A DNA stretch of 64,000 nucleotides, taken from positions 124,001 to 188,000 of the forward strand of contig NZ_JAENGP010000002.1 of the NCBI RefSeq assembly GCF_016595155.1, given 5' to 3'. Numbering within the stretch: the stretch's first letter is position 1; the number at the start of each line of letters is the position of its first letter. This stretch comes from Advenella mandrilli. Its GTDB lineage: Bacteria; Pseudomonadota; Gammaproteobacteria; Burkholderiales; Burkholderiaceae_B. Below, one piece after another: positions 17,966 through 27,604 of this stretch. The notes beneath the pieces were generated by a model. It ran no database searches and had not been told where the DNA came from. It saw only the letters and a program-made list of their open reading frames with translations. Position numbers and translations under genes: made by a program.

Positions 17966-19189
17966 ATGACATCCGCCCACACTAAAAAACATCAACGGGA
18001 CCTGATCTGGTTTCCAGTGGCACTGGTTCTTTTTGAATTTGCGGTTTATATTGGCAATGACCTGGTGCAGCCGGCCATGCTCACCATTACGCAAGAATTC
18101 AAGGTGGATGACAGCTGGGTTGCTTCCTCAATGTCGCTATATATCCTGGGTGGTGCCCTCTTTATGTGGTTAATCGGCCCCCTGTCAGACCGGTATGGCC
18201 GGCGCCGGGTCATGCTGGCCGGCACCCTGTATTACGCCATCACCAATATCCTGATCCTGTTCAGTGTCAATATAGAAAGCTTCATGCTCATGCGCCTGCT
18301 ACAGGGCGTGTCACACTGTTTTATCGGGGCAGTGGGTTATGTCAGTATCCAGGAAGCCTTTCGGGAAAGCACAGCCATCAAAGTGATGGCACTCATGGCC
18401 AATATTGCACTCATCGCCCCCCTGCTGGGTCCGCTGGCCGGTGCTGCCCTCATCAGCTATGTGTCCTGGCACTGGGGCTTCATCCTGATTGCCGGCATTA
18501 GCTGCCTGAGCCTGATTGGCCTGTTCCGCCACATGCCGGAAACCGTCAACCTTGACGCCCCCAAAGAGTCCATCAGTACCGTCCTGAATCACTATAAAGC
18601 CACCTTGCGCAACCACAAATTCATGCAACTGGCCCTGTTCAGTCCCATTATCGGATTGCCGATGCTGGTCTGGATTGGACTGTCTCCGGTCTTTCTGGTC
18701 AAAGACCTGGGCCTGGACAACCTGGGCTATGCCAAATCTCAGCTTCCCATTTTTGCCTGCCTGATCCTGGGCAACCTGGCCCTGTCCCGCCTGTCTGGCA
18801 AAGTGCCGCTTGGCCAAACTGTCTACCATGCGCTACCACTGGTATTGCTAGGCGGGCTTAGCCTGCTGCTGGCCGGCCTGCTGCCTGCCTTTACCCTGAC
18901 CGGCCTGATTCTGGGCATGAGCCTGCTGTCTTTTGCCCAAGGCTTGAGTTTTGCGGTCTTGTACCGCCTTACCCTACTCTCCTCAACGGCCCCTAAAGGC
19001 GTGGTGGCCGGTGCCATGAGCCTGATCATGATGTTCATGTCCGCCATCAGCATCGAGGCGTTCAAATGGCTTTATGTCAGCACCCATTTATCCTGGCTCT
19101 GCCTTGCCTGCGCTGCCCTGGCGGGCATCTATGCCTTGCTGACCCGTCCGGTCATGCGCCTGGCCATGCAAAAAATCGATCAGGCCTAA
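17966..19189 (+). CDS. mdfA: MdfA-type multidrug exporter (MFS, DHA1)
   Basis: A 407-residue, 12-helix transporter very close in pattern to E. coli MdfA (410 residues). Helix 1 carries LFEFAVYIGNDLVQP, with E24 and D32 at the places of the MdfA proton/drug residues E26 and D34. Motif A reads GPLSDRYGRRRVMLAG. The RLLQGVSHCFIGAVGYVSIQE segment holds R110 (MdfA R112), and ALMANIALIAPLLGP matches motif C. It exports lipophilic cations or neutral drugs by proton antiport. It is followed after 82 nt by the opp genes. Confidence 0.85.
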   Translation: MTSAHTKKHQRDLIWFPVALVLFEFAVYIGNDLVQPAMLTITQEFKVDDSWVASSMSLYILGGALFMWLIGPLSDRYGRRRVMLAGTLYYAITNILILFSVNIESFMLMRLLQGVSHCFIGAVGYVSIQEAFRESTAIKVMALMANIALIAPLLGPLAGAALISYVSWHWGFILIAGISCLSLIGLFRHMPETVNLDAPKESISTVLNHYKATLRNHKFMQLALFSPIIGLPMLVWIGLSPVFLVKDLGLDNLGYAKSQLPIFACLILGNLALSRLSGKVPLGQTVYHALPLVLLGGLSLLLAGLLPAFTLTGLILGMSLLSFAQGLSFAVLYRLTLLSSTAPKGVVAGAMSLIMMFMSAISIEAFKWLYVSTHLSWLCLACAALAGIYALLTRPVMRLAMQKIDQA

Positions 19190-19271
19190 CCCTTACCCCT
19201 GCGCCAGACCATGGTTTACGCCAACATTGCTGTTAAAATCGTCCCAACAAGACTTTTTTCATTCCATTGTC

Positions 19272-20261
19272 ATGGCCATCCATAAGAACAATAAGCTGCC
19301 GCTGGTATCAGTCCAGGCACTCAAAAAACATTTCTTCCTCAACAAGCATCAAACCATCAAAGCCCTGAACGGTGTTTCGTTTGAGATCCATAAAGGGGAA
19401 ACCTTCGGTCTGGTGGGTGAGTCGGGCTGCGGCAAATCCACGGTTGGACGCACCATCATGGGCCTGTACCCGCCAACTGCGGGCCAGGTCTACATTCATG
19501 GCAAAGACATCCACCAAGCCAGCGCGCAAGAAAACAAAATCAGGCAGCGCCAGATCCAGATGATCTTCCAGGATCCTTACGCCTCGCTTAACCCACGCGC
19601 CACCATTTTTGAAATTATTGCCGAACCGCTGGAAATTCACCGGGTTCACAAAAACAAAAATGACCTGCGCCAACACATTGACAGCTTGCTTAAAGAAGTG
19701 GGCCTGAATCCCGCCCACGCCCATCGCTATCCGCATGAATTCTCGGGTGGGCAGCGCCAGCGGGTAGGCATTGCCCGTGCACTGGCCCTTGAACCGGACA
19801 TCATCATTGCCGATGAACCGATTTCAGCCCTGGACGTCTCAATCCAGGCCCAGATCGTGCTGCTGTTGCAACGCCTGCAACAGGATAAAAAACTAACCTA
19901 CCTGTTTATTGCGCATGACCTGGCCATGGTGAAATACTTGTCAGACCGGGTCGGCGTCATGTACCTGGGCCAGATGGCTGAACTGGCCAGCAGCCATGAG
20001 TTGTATACCAACCCCCTGCACCCTTATACACAGGCATTGCTTTCCGCTATTCCGGTTCCCGATCCCGACCTGGAAAAAAAACGCCAACGCATTTTGCTCA
20101 AGGGTGAACTACCCAGTGCCATCAACCCGCCCGCCGGCTGTGTGTTTCATACCCGCTGCCCGCAGGCACAGGCTATCTGCCGGCAACAGCTCCCTGTCTG
20201 GCAAGAACACGCGCCCGGTCATTTTGCCGCCTGCCACCTTATTGCCGAAAGAAATCGCTAA
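19272..20261 (+). CDS. oppF: Oligopeptide/dipeptide ABC transporter ATPase OppF/DppF
   Basis: A 330-residue ATPase: Walker [10 protein letters not shown], signature [15 protein letters not shown], Walker [13 protein letters not shown]-loop LFIAHDLAM. The C-terminal oligopeptide-transporter extension contains [16 protein letters not shown] and [12 protein letters not shown]; the cysteines of this region are Fe-S-like in some homologs. I use ATG 19272; the frame extends back to a TTG at 19227 without support. It is first in the plus-strand set oppF-oppB-oppC-oppD-oppA, 1 nt before oppB. Confidence 0.9.
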   Translation: MAIHKNNKLPLVSVQALKKHFFLNKHQTIKALNGVSFEIHKGETFGLVGESGCGKSTVGRTIMGLYPPTAGQVYIHGKDIHQASAQENKIRQRQIQMIFQDPYASLNPRATIFEIIAEPLEIHRVHKNKNDLRQHIDSLLKEVGLNPAHAHRYPHEFSGGQRQRVGIARALALEPDIIIADEPISALDVSIQAQIVLLLQRLQQDKKLTYLFIAHDLAMVKYLSDRVGVMYLGQMAELASSHELYTNPLHPYTQALLSAIPVPDPDLEKKRQRILLKGELPSAINPPAGCVFHTRCPQAQAICRQQLPVWQEHAPGHFAACHLIAERNR

Positions 20262-20262
20262 C

Positions 20263-21198
20263 ATGAAAAACTACGTCATCAAACGATTCCTGCTCATGAT
20301 TGGCACGATCTTTATCATCGCCTCGCTCACCTTTATCCTGATGCACCTGATTCCGGGCTCTCCCTTTGAGCAGGACCGGCAAACCAGCGCCGCCGTGCAA
20401 GAAAACCTGCGTGCCTTCCACCAGCTTGACCAGCCCCTGTACATCCAGTATTTCAGCTACCTGAAATCCATTGCCACCTTCAACTTCGGGCCCTCCATTG
20501 CCAGCCCTGACACCACCGTCAATGAATTAATTGGTCGCGGTTTTCCGGTTTCATTCGAACTGGGCTTATGGGCCATTGGCATTGCCCTGGTTTCCGGCCT
20601 GGTGCTGGGCGTCATGGCTGCGCTGCACCATAATGGCCTGCTTGACCACTTGTGCATGGGTATTGCCGTACTGGGCATTTCCATCCCCAATTTCGTGCTG
20701 TCCACCCTGCTGATCCAGGAATTTGCCGTCAATCTGGGCTGGTTTCCGGCCGCCACCTGGCGCACCCCCATGCATATGGTCTTGCCAGTGCTTGCATTGG
20801 CAACCGCCCCCATGGCTATTATTGCCCGGCTAATTCGTTCCAGCATGCTTGAAACGCTTACGCAAGACTACATCAAAATGGCCCGTGCCAAAGGCCTGTC
20901 ACCCATGCGGGTGGTTATCCGGCACGCCTTACGCAATGCCTTAATGCCGGTGGTTACCCTGCTGGGCACCCTGATGGCGTCTATCTTAACCGGCACGTTC
21001 GTGATCGAAAAGATTTTTGCCATTCCCGGCATGGGCCGCTATTTCATCGACTCCATCAGCACCCGGGACTATCCCGTTATTATGGGCACCACCGTTTTCT
21101 ACAGTACCATTCTGGTTTTCATGCTGTTTCTGGTTGACATGGCCTATTGCCTGCTAGACCCTCGCATACGGCTTCACCATCACAAGGGGCAAGCATGA
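20263..21198 (+). CDS. oppB: Oligopeptide ABC transporter permease OppB
   Basis: A 311-residue inner-membrane permease with six predicted helices. It opens MKNYVIKRFLLMIGTIFIIASLTFILMHLIPGSPF, diagnostic of OppB/DppB, and the EAA loop is DYIKMARAKGLSPMRVVIRHALRNALMPVVT. The start at 20263 follows the oppF stop by 1 nt with GAAAGAA upstream; a longer open frame from 19996 only overlaps oppF. Its stop overlaps the oppC start (ATGA). Confidence 0.93.
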   Translation: MKNYVIKRFLLMIGTIFIIASLTFILMHLIPGSPFEQDRQTSAAVQENLRAFHQLDQPLYIQYFSYLKSIATFNFGPSIASPDTTVNELIGRGFPVSFELGLWAIGIALVSGLVLGVMAALHHNGLLDHLCMGIAVLGISIPNFVLSTLLIQEFAVNLGWFPAATWRTPMHMVLPVLALATAPMAIIARLIRSSMLETLTQDYIKMARAKGLSPMRVVIRHALRNALMPVVTLLGTLMASILTGTFVIEKIFAIPGMGRYFIDSISTRDYPVIMGTTVFYSTILVFMLFLVDMAYCLLDPRIRLHHHKGQA

Positions 21199-22133
21199 AG
21201 CCGCACGAGCAAGACCTTTTCCCACCCGAATGGCTGCAACCGGCCATCAGGAATACCGGCGATCTCCACAATACGATTGAACGCCCTTATGTTTCCTACT
21301 GGCAGGATGCCTGGCAACGCCTGCGACGCAATAAACTGGCCATGCTTGGACTGGTATTTTTGCTGGCCCTGGTCAGCATGGCCATTTTTGCTCCCCTGTT
21401 CTCCCCGTATTCCGCCACCGCCCAGGACCTTAGAAACCAAAACCTGCCCCCTTCAGCCCTACATTGGTTTGGCACCGATGATCTGGGCCGCGATGTATTT
21501 ACACGAACCTGGCAGGGCGCCCGGATCTCCCTGTTTGTCGGATTCATGGCGGCCCTGATTGATTTTGTGATTGGAGTTGCATACGGTGGATACAGCGGCC
21601 TGAAAGGCGGCAAAACCGATGCCATCATGATGCGTATTGTCGAGATCCTGTATGGCCTACCCTATTTGCTGATGGTCATCCTGTTAATGGTGGTCATGAA
21701 GCCCAGCCTGTTAACCATTATTATTGCCCTGACTATTACCGGCTGGATCAGCATGGCACGCATTGTGCGCGGCCAGGTGCTGCAACTTAAAAACCTTGAG
21801 TTTGTCACCGCCTCACGAACCTTCGGTGCCAGCACCGGCCGCATTATCCGCAAGAACCTGCTGCCCAACACCATGGGCCCCATTATTGTGCAAATGACCC
21901 TAACCGTACCCAGCGCGATTTTTGCGGAAGCTTTTTTAAGCTTCCTGGGATTGGGTATACAAGCTCCCCATGCCAGCTGGGGCGTCATGACTAATGATGC
22001 CCTACCCGTTATTTTGTCGGGTGACTGGTGGCAATTGTTTTTCCCGGCCCTGTTCATTTCCCTCACCATGTTTGCCTTCAATGTGCTGGGCGATGGCCTG
22101 CAGGATGCCCTGGATCCAAAACTGAAGAAATAG
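21195..22133 (+). CDS. oppC: Oligopeptide ABC transporter permease OppC
   Basis: A 312-residue permease. The N-terminal OppC_N segment contains YVSYWQDAWQRLRRNKLAMLGLVFLLALV. HWFGTDDLGRDVFTRTWQGARISL is the conserved OppC/DppC signature, and the EAA loop is EFVTASRTFGASTGRIIRKNLLPNTMGPIIV. The start at 21195 overlaps the oppB stop by 4 nt and has AAGGGG upstream. Confidence 0.93.
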   Translation: MKPHEQDLFPPEWLQPAIRNTGDLHNTIERPYVSYWQDAWQRLRRNKLAMLGLVFLLALVSMAIFAPLFSPYSATAQDLRNQNLPPSALHWFGTDDLGRDVFTRTWQGARISLFVGFMAALIDFVIGVAYGGYSGLKGGKTDAIMMRIVEILYGLPYLLMVILLMVVMKPSLLTIIIALTITGWISMARIVRGQVLQLKNLEFVTASRTFGASTGRIIRKNLLPNTMGPIIVQMTLTVPSAIFAEAFLSFLGLGIQAPHASWGVMTNDALPVILSGDWWQLFFPALFISLTMFAFNVLGDGLQDALDPKLKK

Positions 22134-22135
22134 CC

Positions 22136-23140
22136 ATGAATACACTTCCCTTGCTTGAAGTTCGACATCTTTCAATCCAGTTCCGTACCCATGGTGGACA
22201 CATCCATGCCGTACGTGACCTGTCGCTGTCTGTGCACCCCGGCCAAACCCTGGCTATTGTGGGTGAATCAGGCTGCGGGAAATCGGTGACCTGCAACGCG
22301 ATCATGGGGCTGTTGCCCCGTCAAACCGCCACTATTACCCAGGGTGAAATCCTGTTTAAAGGGCAAAACCTGCTGGATCTGGATGCCAAAGCCATGCGCC
22401 AGTTGCAGGGCAACCGGATTTCCATGATCTTCCAGGATCCGATGACGGCACTCAATCCCACCCTGACCATCGGCGAGCAATTGACCGAAGGCGTTATCAA
22501 GCATCAAAACCTGACACCCGATGAGGCCAGGCGCAAAGCCGAACAAATGCTGTCCCTGGTGGGCATTGCCAATCCGCCAGAAAGGCTGGGTCAGTATCCG
22601 CACCAGTTATCGGGCGGCATGCGCCAGCGCGTGGTGATTGCCATTGCCTTAATGTGCGAACCCGAACTGCTGATTGCCGATGAACCCACCACCGCACTGG
22701 ACGTGACCATTCAGGCGCAAATCCTGGACTTGTTCAGCCAGATCCAGGCCGCCACCGGTATTGCCATCATCCTGATCACCCATGATCTGGGCGTGGTAGC
22801 GCAAATTGCCAATCAGGTAGCCGTCATGTATGCCGGGCAATGCGTAGAGTCGGGTTCCCAGCGGGACATTTTCTATCATCCGCAACACCCTTATACCCAG
22901 GGTCTGCTGCAATCTGTACCAAGACTGGACATGACGCGCGAAAGCCTGCGTCCCATTCCGGGCCAGCCGCCTGACCTGTTTTCACCCCCACCGGCCTGCA
23001 GTTTTTACCCGCGATGTCCCCATGCTCTGGTGGTTTGCAACAAAGTGCCCCCCAAACTGACTACAATCAGTCACACTCAACAAAGCCTGTGCTGGTTGCA
23101 AGACTTACGCACCCGTAGTAATTTATCAATCCAGCCGTAA
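22136..23140 (+). CDS. oppD: Oligopeptide ABC transporter ATPase OppD
   Basis: A 334-residue ATPase: Walker [10 protein letters not shown], signature [15 protein letters not shown], Walker [12 protein letters not shown]-loop [10 protein letters not shown]. The C-terminal domain contains [32 protein letters not shown] and [10 protein letters not shown]. The start at 22136 lies 2 nt after the oppC stop; the longer frame from 22028 lies inside oppC. It partners with OppF to drive peptide import. Confidence 0.93.
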   Translation: MNTLPLLEVRHLSIQFRTHGGHIHAVRDLSLSVHPGQTLAIVGESGCGKSVTCNAIMGLLPRQTATITQGEILFKGQNLLDLDAKAMRQLQGNRISMIFQDPMTALNPTLTIGEQLTEGVIKHQNLTPDEARRKAEQMLSLVGIANPPERLGQYPHQLSGGMRQRVVIAIALMCEPELLIADEPTTALDVTIQAQILDLFSQIQAATGIAIILITHDLGVVAQIANQVAVMYAGQCVESGSQRDIFYHPQHPYTQGLLQSVPRLDMTRESLRPIPGQPPDLFSPPPACSFYPRCPHALVVCNKVPPKLTTISHTQQSLCWLQDLRTRSNLSIQP

Positions 23141-23185
23141 AACAAAACGGGCCATCTCGCAACTGCTTATTGAAGGATTCTAGTT

Positions 23186-24769
23186 ATGAAACAAAAACTG
23201 TTGGCTGCCTGTCTGGTGACGGTTCTGGGTTTTGCCCTGTCTGGCCCCGCTTTTGCCGAAAAAGTGTTGCGCCTGAATAATACCGAAGAGCCCACCTCGC
23301 TGCATCCGGCCGCCGGTTTCAATCTGATTTCATGGGAGCCCCTTAACAATTTGGTTGAAGGCCTGGTCAGGCTGGATGACAAACATCTGGCCGCCCCGGC
23401 CACCGCCGAAAGCTGGCAAATTTCCAACGATGGCAAAACCTATACCTTCAAGTTGCGTGCCAATACCAAATGGTCCAATGGCGATCCGTTAACCGCCCAT
23501 GATTTTGTCTATGGCTGGACCCACATGCTCAATCCCGAAACCGCCTCTCCGGCCGCGTTTCTGGCTTATCCCATTGCCGGGGCCAAAGCCTTCAATGAAG
23601 GCAAAGGCAAAGGCCAGGACCTGGGCCTTAAAGCACTTGATGACCACACCCTGGAAGTCACGCTGGAAGCGCCCAATGTGTCATTCCTTAATATTATTAC
23701 CAACCCCAACTTTGCCCCCCTTAACCAAAAAGTGGCCAACGCCAACCCTAAATGGCATACCGAAGCCAAGACCTATGTGGGCAACGGGCCTTTTTTGCTG
23801 AAAAACTGGAAACATGCGCAAAGCATGCGTTTTGAAAAAAACCCGCATTATTGGGATGCTGGCAATGTGCACATTGATGCCATCGACTTTGCCATGGTCA
23901 ATGACCCGAATACCTCGTACCAAATGTACCGTACCGGCGAACTGGACATGACACCGTCCCCCTTGCCCTCTGCCCTGTATGACAAAGTCAAGGACCATAA
24001 AGACTTCAGGAATGTGCCGCAGGCAGGGGGTTATTTCTTCAGGTTCAATACCCAGATGCCGCCTTTCCAGAATACGGATATCCGCAAGGCATTTGCCCTG
24101 GCCATCAACCAGGATGACATTGTGAAATATGTCACCAAACAAGGACGCCAGGCCGCTTACGGTTTTGTGGCACCGGGTTTTACCGGCCCCAATGGCAACG
24201 ATTTCCGTGAAGAAAACGGTCATCTGCTAAATACCAATCCCGATGCCGCCAAACAGCATCTTGCCAAGGGGATGGCCGATGAAAACTACCGCACCCTGCC
24301 CCCTGTAACGCTTAGCTATATTAACAACCCCAGCGACCGGAAAATTGCCGAAACCATGCAAAACATGTACCGGGAAGTCCTTGGCGTGGATATCCAGCTG
24401 CAAAGCATCGAAAGCAAGGTTTTTTATGCCAAGCAACGCGGCCTTGAGCTGCAGTTTTCCCGCAGTTCTTTCGTTAATGATTATGCCGACCCTTACAATT
24501 CGCTGGAAAGCTTCCTGAGCGATTCGTCCATGAACCGTACCGGTTGGACAAACCCCGAATACGACAGGCTGGTTGGCCAGGCCAACACCGAACCGGATGC
24601 CCAAAAACGCTGGGACCTGCTTTTGCAGACTGAAAAGATCCTGTTTGACGAAATGCCCATTTTTCCGCTTTTTTTCTATAATCAAATTTATCTGCAAAAA
24701 GATAATATCAGTGGAATACTGCGTCATCCCGTTGGCTATATCGATTTGAAATACACCCAAATTAAATAA
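23186..24769 (+). CDS. oppA: Periplasmic oligopeptide-binding protein OppA/MppA
   Basis: A 527-residue SBP_bac_5 protein. The signal peptide (MKQKLLAACLVTVLGFALSG, then PAFA) is cut at about residue 24. The mature protein starts EKVLRLNNTEEPTSLHPAAGFN, and WSNGDPLTAHDFVYGW and VGNGPFLLKNWKHAQSM follow the OppA pattern. The gene lies last in the transporter set, 45 nt after oppD, rather than first as in the enterobacterial operon. It binds peptides for the OppBCDF complex. Confidence 0.93.
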   Translation: MKQKLLAACLVTVLGFALSGPAFAEKVLRLNNTEEPTSLHPAAGFNLISWEPLNNLVEGLVRLDDKHLAAPATAESWQISNDGKTYTFKLRANTKWSNGDPLTAHDFVYGWTHMLNPETASPAAFLAYPIAGAKAFNEGKGKGQDLGLKALDDHTLEVTLEAPNVSFLNIITNPNFAPLNQKVANANPKWHTEAKTYVGNGPFLLKNWKHAQSMRFEKNPHYWDAGNVHIDAIDFAMVNDPNTSYQMYRTGELDMTPSPLPSALYDKVKDHKDFRNVPQAGGYFFRFNTQMPPFQNTDIRKAFALAINQDDIVKYVTKQGRQAAYGFVAPGFTGPNGNDFREENGHLLNTNPDAAKQHLAKGMADENYRTLPPVTLSYINNPSDRKIAETMQNMYREVLGVDIQLQSIESKVFYAKQRGLELQFSRSSFVNDYADPYNSLESFLSDSSMNRTGWTNPEYDRLVGQANTEPDAQKRWDLLLQTEKILFDEMPIFPLFFYNQIYLQKDNISGILRHPVGYIDLKYTQIK

Positions 24770-24784
24770 AAGTAAGGAATACGC

Positions 24785-25273
24785 ATGATTGACCTCATTA
24801 TTGCCGATTTGGAAAACCCGGCTCACGCTGCGGCAATATTAACTGTCTTGAATGATTACGCCTCCAGCCCTACCGGTGGTGCACAGGAATTATCAGCCCA
24901 TGTACAGAAAAACCTGATTGCCTCCCTGAAAAAACGCAGCAATATTTACACGATTCTGGCCTTCCGCCAACAACAGCCGGCCGGTATTGCCCTTTGCATG
25001 GAAGGCTTTTCCACCTTTGCCTGTAAACCTCTGCTTAATATTCATGATTTTGCAGTATTAAGGCCTTACCGTGGCCAGGGTATTGGCAAACTTATGCTTG
25101 CCCGGGTCAAACAACTGGCCAAAAACCTGGGTTGTTGCAAAATTACCCTTGAAGTCCTGGAGGGCAATACCATCGCGCGCCAGTTATATGAGGAAGAAGG
25201 CTTCCTGGATAACCATCTTAACCCTTCCCTGGGGAAAGCGCTGTTCATGCAATTTCCCATGGAAACGGAATAA
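24785..25273 (+). CDS. GNAT family N-acetyltransferase
   Basis: A 162-residue acetyltransferase. The acetyl-CoA-binding motif A is VLRPYRGQGIGKLMLARVKQLAKNLGC, with the Q/RxxGxG/A signature RGQGIG. The segment ITLEVLEGNTIARQLYEEEGF gives motif B. The acceptor substrate is unknown. It starts 15 nt after oppA and may be read from the same transcript. Confidence 0.88.
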   Translation: MIDLIIADLENPAHAAAILTVLNDYASSPTGGAQELSAHVQKNLIASLKKRSNIYTILAFRQQQPAGIALCMEGFSTFACKPLLNIHDFAVLRPYRGQGIGKLMLARVKQLAKNLGCCKITLEVLEGNTIARQLYEEEGFLDNHLNPSLGKALFMQFPMETE

Positions 25274-25282
25274 TCGGCATAA

Positions 25283-25364
25283 TCAGCAACCCACTAATTT
25301 TTCTTGTTTTTTCAATAGGTTTCCAAAAAGCGTAATAGCCAAGTATGGAAACAACTGTTGCTGA
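25283..25364. repeat. Nested inverted repeats
   Basis: An outer 8-bp pair (tcagcaac at 25283-25290, gttgctga at 25357-25364) encloses an inner 7-bp pair (gtttcca at 25319-25325, tggaaac at 25346-25352). It lies between the GNAT gene and the lipoprotein gene. It could fold into an extended RNA stem and serve as an end-of-operon structure. No function assigned. Confidence 0.35.
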
Positions 25365-25435
25365 CAATAACAGTCTGGCACCCTTGCATTTGAGATGATC
25401 AACTTGACATGGTTTGACATTGCAAGGAGTTGATA

Positions 25436-25786
25436 ATGAACCTCAAAAGCCAAAGTCGCATTATTTTGATCGGTCTGTTTAGCCTCGCCATTACCGGATG
25501 TGCCGGATATGACCGTTATGGCTACAACGGTAACCAGCGTACAACCGCCACTATTGGTGGTGCCGCATTGGGTGGTGTGGCCGGTGCTGTTGTTTCTGAA
25601 GGAGATCCTTTGGTTACCGTCGGTGGCGCGGCCCTTGGTGGCCTCATTGGCAACCAGCTTTACCGCGATGATGACCGTTCATATCGCCGTAGCCGCGATC
25701 GTGATGATAGATACTACCGGCGCAGTTACGATAATGACCGCCGATACAGGGATAACCGAAGGTACTGGGACAACCGTCGTTACTGA
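25436..25786 (+). CDS. Glycine-zipper lipoprotein with Arg/Tyr/Asp tail
   Basis: A 116-residue outer-envelope lipoprotein. ATG 25436 is preceded by AGGAG at optimal spacing. The lipobox is AITGC, with C22 lipidated. A glycine-zipper segment follows (TIGGAALGGVAGAVV, then TVGGAALGGLIGNQL), then a tail of about 40 residues composed almost wholly of R, D, Y, N and S. The zipper resembles the 2TM glycine-zipper families; the charged tail probably interacts with peptidoglycan or nucleic acid, which is inference. Confidence 0.75.
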   Translation: MNLKSQSRIILIGLFSLAITGCAGYDRYGYNGNQRTTATIGGAALGGVAGAVVSEGDPLVTVGGAALGGLIGNQLYRDDDRSYRRSRDRDDRYYRRSYDNDRRYRDNRRYWDNRRY

Positions 25787-25912
25787 CATTAACTCGCCTG
25801 TTTTAGCAGTTAACCAAGGCAACAAACGGCCTGTACTGGCCTGAAAACGCCCTGCCACACGGACACCCGTCTGGTAACGGGGCGGTTTCATATTGTTCTA
25901 TTGACTGTTTTT

Positions 25913-26119
25913 TCAAACTACATCATAGCCAGCTTCTTCAATTGCTTCCCTGATTTGCGCCGGGTTAACCTGCCCGTTAGTACGGACTTTCACCTTTTTT
26001 TCTTCAAGGCTGACCAGGGCGGCCTCTACCCCGTTGATTTCCTCTACCGCCTTCTTGACATGCGCAACACAATTGCCACAAGTCATGCCCTCTACATTAA
26101 ATTCCAGTTCCTTTTCCAT
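25913..26119 (-). CDS. copZ: CopZ-like heavy-metal-associated chaperone
   Basis: A 68-residue HMA-domain protein: beta-alpha-beta-beta-alpha-beta pattern with the metal-binding loop GMTCGNC (C14 and C17). It is probably a Cu(I) chaperone that passes copper to a P-type ATPase. No copper ATPase or regulator is adjacent, so it is an orphan in this window. Metal specificity is inferred from the motif. Confidence 0.85.
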   Translation of the reverse strand: MEKELEFNVEGMTCGNCVAHVKKAVEEINGVEAALVSLEEKKVKVRTNGQVNPAQIREAIEEAGYDVV

Positions 26120-26285
26120 GATTGCTTCCTATTGCTTAAACAAGGTTGAACATACAGGCTTATCTTAAACCTTCCCATGGCTGTAGTGTCAAGGCAAAAA
26201 ATTGAAATAATCCTCAAACCATTATTTATCCTGGCCAGGCACTGCCCGCCTGCCAGCACCCGCCAGAAAAAGCCATTGCCGTGCA

Positions 26286-27032
26286 TTAACTGCCCACCGA
26301 TATCCTGGCCACCCGGTTTTCATGCTGCCCATCCATTTCACCGGGCCTTACGATGCGGCCATCAAGGGCCGTTACCCCCCGGTAACCCACTGAATAGGTG
26401 CGGAAACCCATACGGGCGTAATGAGCACTGTAATTGTAATTATCATGATGATGCCCATGAAAATGCGTCTGCACGCCCAAATGGCCGGCCAGACCATCCA
26501 GCACCTGAAAGCCGAAACGGTTACATGAAGGGGCCTCATGCGTCACCAATACATCGGCTTTTTCTTTTAATAGGGCTTCGTACTCGGAAGGAAAAATGCT
26601 GCTACGGTGCCGTAAATTCACGCCATTTCGCCAGGCTGCCCGAAAACCGCCTTTGGCGATAAATTCTTCAGGAGAGTAAAAATTCCACGCGGATTTGGCC
26701 GGGTCCCAGATTTTTCCGCGAAAAACACCCCCCAAACCGGCAATCCGCACGCCAGCCACCTCGCATACACGACCGCTTAAATTCCGGTGTTTCAGTTCGG
26801 AAAGAAACAGGTTATCGTATTGCTGTTCGGTATCGGTATCGTGATTGCCATGAATCCACCAGACTTCAGTCAGGTTGATGATATTGGCCAACTGCTCGTG
26901 AAACGGATACGGGGTTTGTATATCTCCCAGAAACACAATGGCCTGTGGTCTGATTTGCCTGACAATATCAGCGCAATGATCAAACCCACCGTGCGTATCT
27001 CCAAAGAAAAGAATTTTATTATCGGTACCCAT
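26286..27032 (-). CDS. Calcineurin-like metallophosphoesterase
   Basis: A 248-residue cytoplasmic enzyme with the phosphoesterase metal motifs in order: GDTHGG, GDIQTP (GDxx variant), GNHDTDTEQQ, VTHEAPS and HFHGHHHD. They support a two-metal active site hydrolysing a phosphate mono- or diester. The substrate is unknown. The AT-rich spacer upstream separates it from the divergent pro operon. Confidence 0.85.
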   Translation of the reverse strand: MGTDNKILFFGDTHGGFDHCADIVRQIRPQAIVFLGDIQTPYPFHEQLANIINLTEVWWIHGNHDTDTEQQYDNLFLSELKHRNLSGRVCEVAGVRIAGLGGVFRGKIWDPAKSAWNFYSPEEFIAKGGFRAAWRNGVNLRHRSSIFPSEYEALLKEKADVLVTHEAPSCNRFGFQVLDGLAGHLGVQTHFHGHHHDNYNYSAHYARMGFRTYSVGYRGVTALDGRIVRPGEMDGQHENRVARISVGS

Positions 27033-27604
27033 AAAATTTATTTGGCGTATGTTTGATTGATAAGAGCCGAAATCCGATTTTTCCCGTCCTCCTGCCCCCT
27101 AATCATAGCTTAATTTGGCTTTTTGTTAAGACCAATCCTGCCAGACACAAGCAGATACGATTCAGCCAATCACATTTCCCTTTTCTGGCGTAAACGGCAC
27201 TGCTGGCACCTGCAATTTGAAAAGTAAAATTTTTAATTGAAAAATTGACAGGAAAAACATTTTCCATAAGAAATTTGTCACATATTTATTCAATAAAAAA
27301 CCAATAAATAAAATAATTTTAAATATTAAATAATTATTCATTTACATATGAAATAAAAACTATCGCATGGAAACATTTGATAAATATGGTTATTTTTGTT
27401 AAACTAGCGGTCTTAATAAAAATTTATTTTTCAAATTGTGTTCATCATGTAAAAATCACATGATTTAACCTGTCAATGGGTAAATTTATTTCACCCTTCA
27501 ATTAATGTTGGTATGTATCGACGGCAGCGCCGTTTTCCGCACACCCTCTTTGGCAAGCACAGTTATTACTTAGTAACCTGCGACACTTAAGGAGGCTTAG
27601 CGCC
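27033..27604. promoter_or_regulatory. AT-rich intergenic region before proX
   Basis: About 570 bp without a gene. From roughly 27230 to 27450 it is very AT-rich. It must hold the promoter of the proXWV operon and probably that of the divergent phosphoesterase gene. I saw no clear riboswitch, repeat or small open frame. Its length suggests osmotic regulation over a curved AT-rich tract, as with proU; this is inference. Confidence 0.4.

Noticed and set aside
19227-19271. TTG start extending OppF by 15 residues
   Set aside because: No ribosome-binding site, and the added residues do not match the family; ATG 19272 suits the first beta strand.
27033-27604. Possible riboswitch or small gene before proX
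   Set aside because: The region is AT-rich without a conserved hairpin set or a credible open frame.
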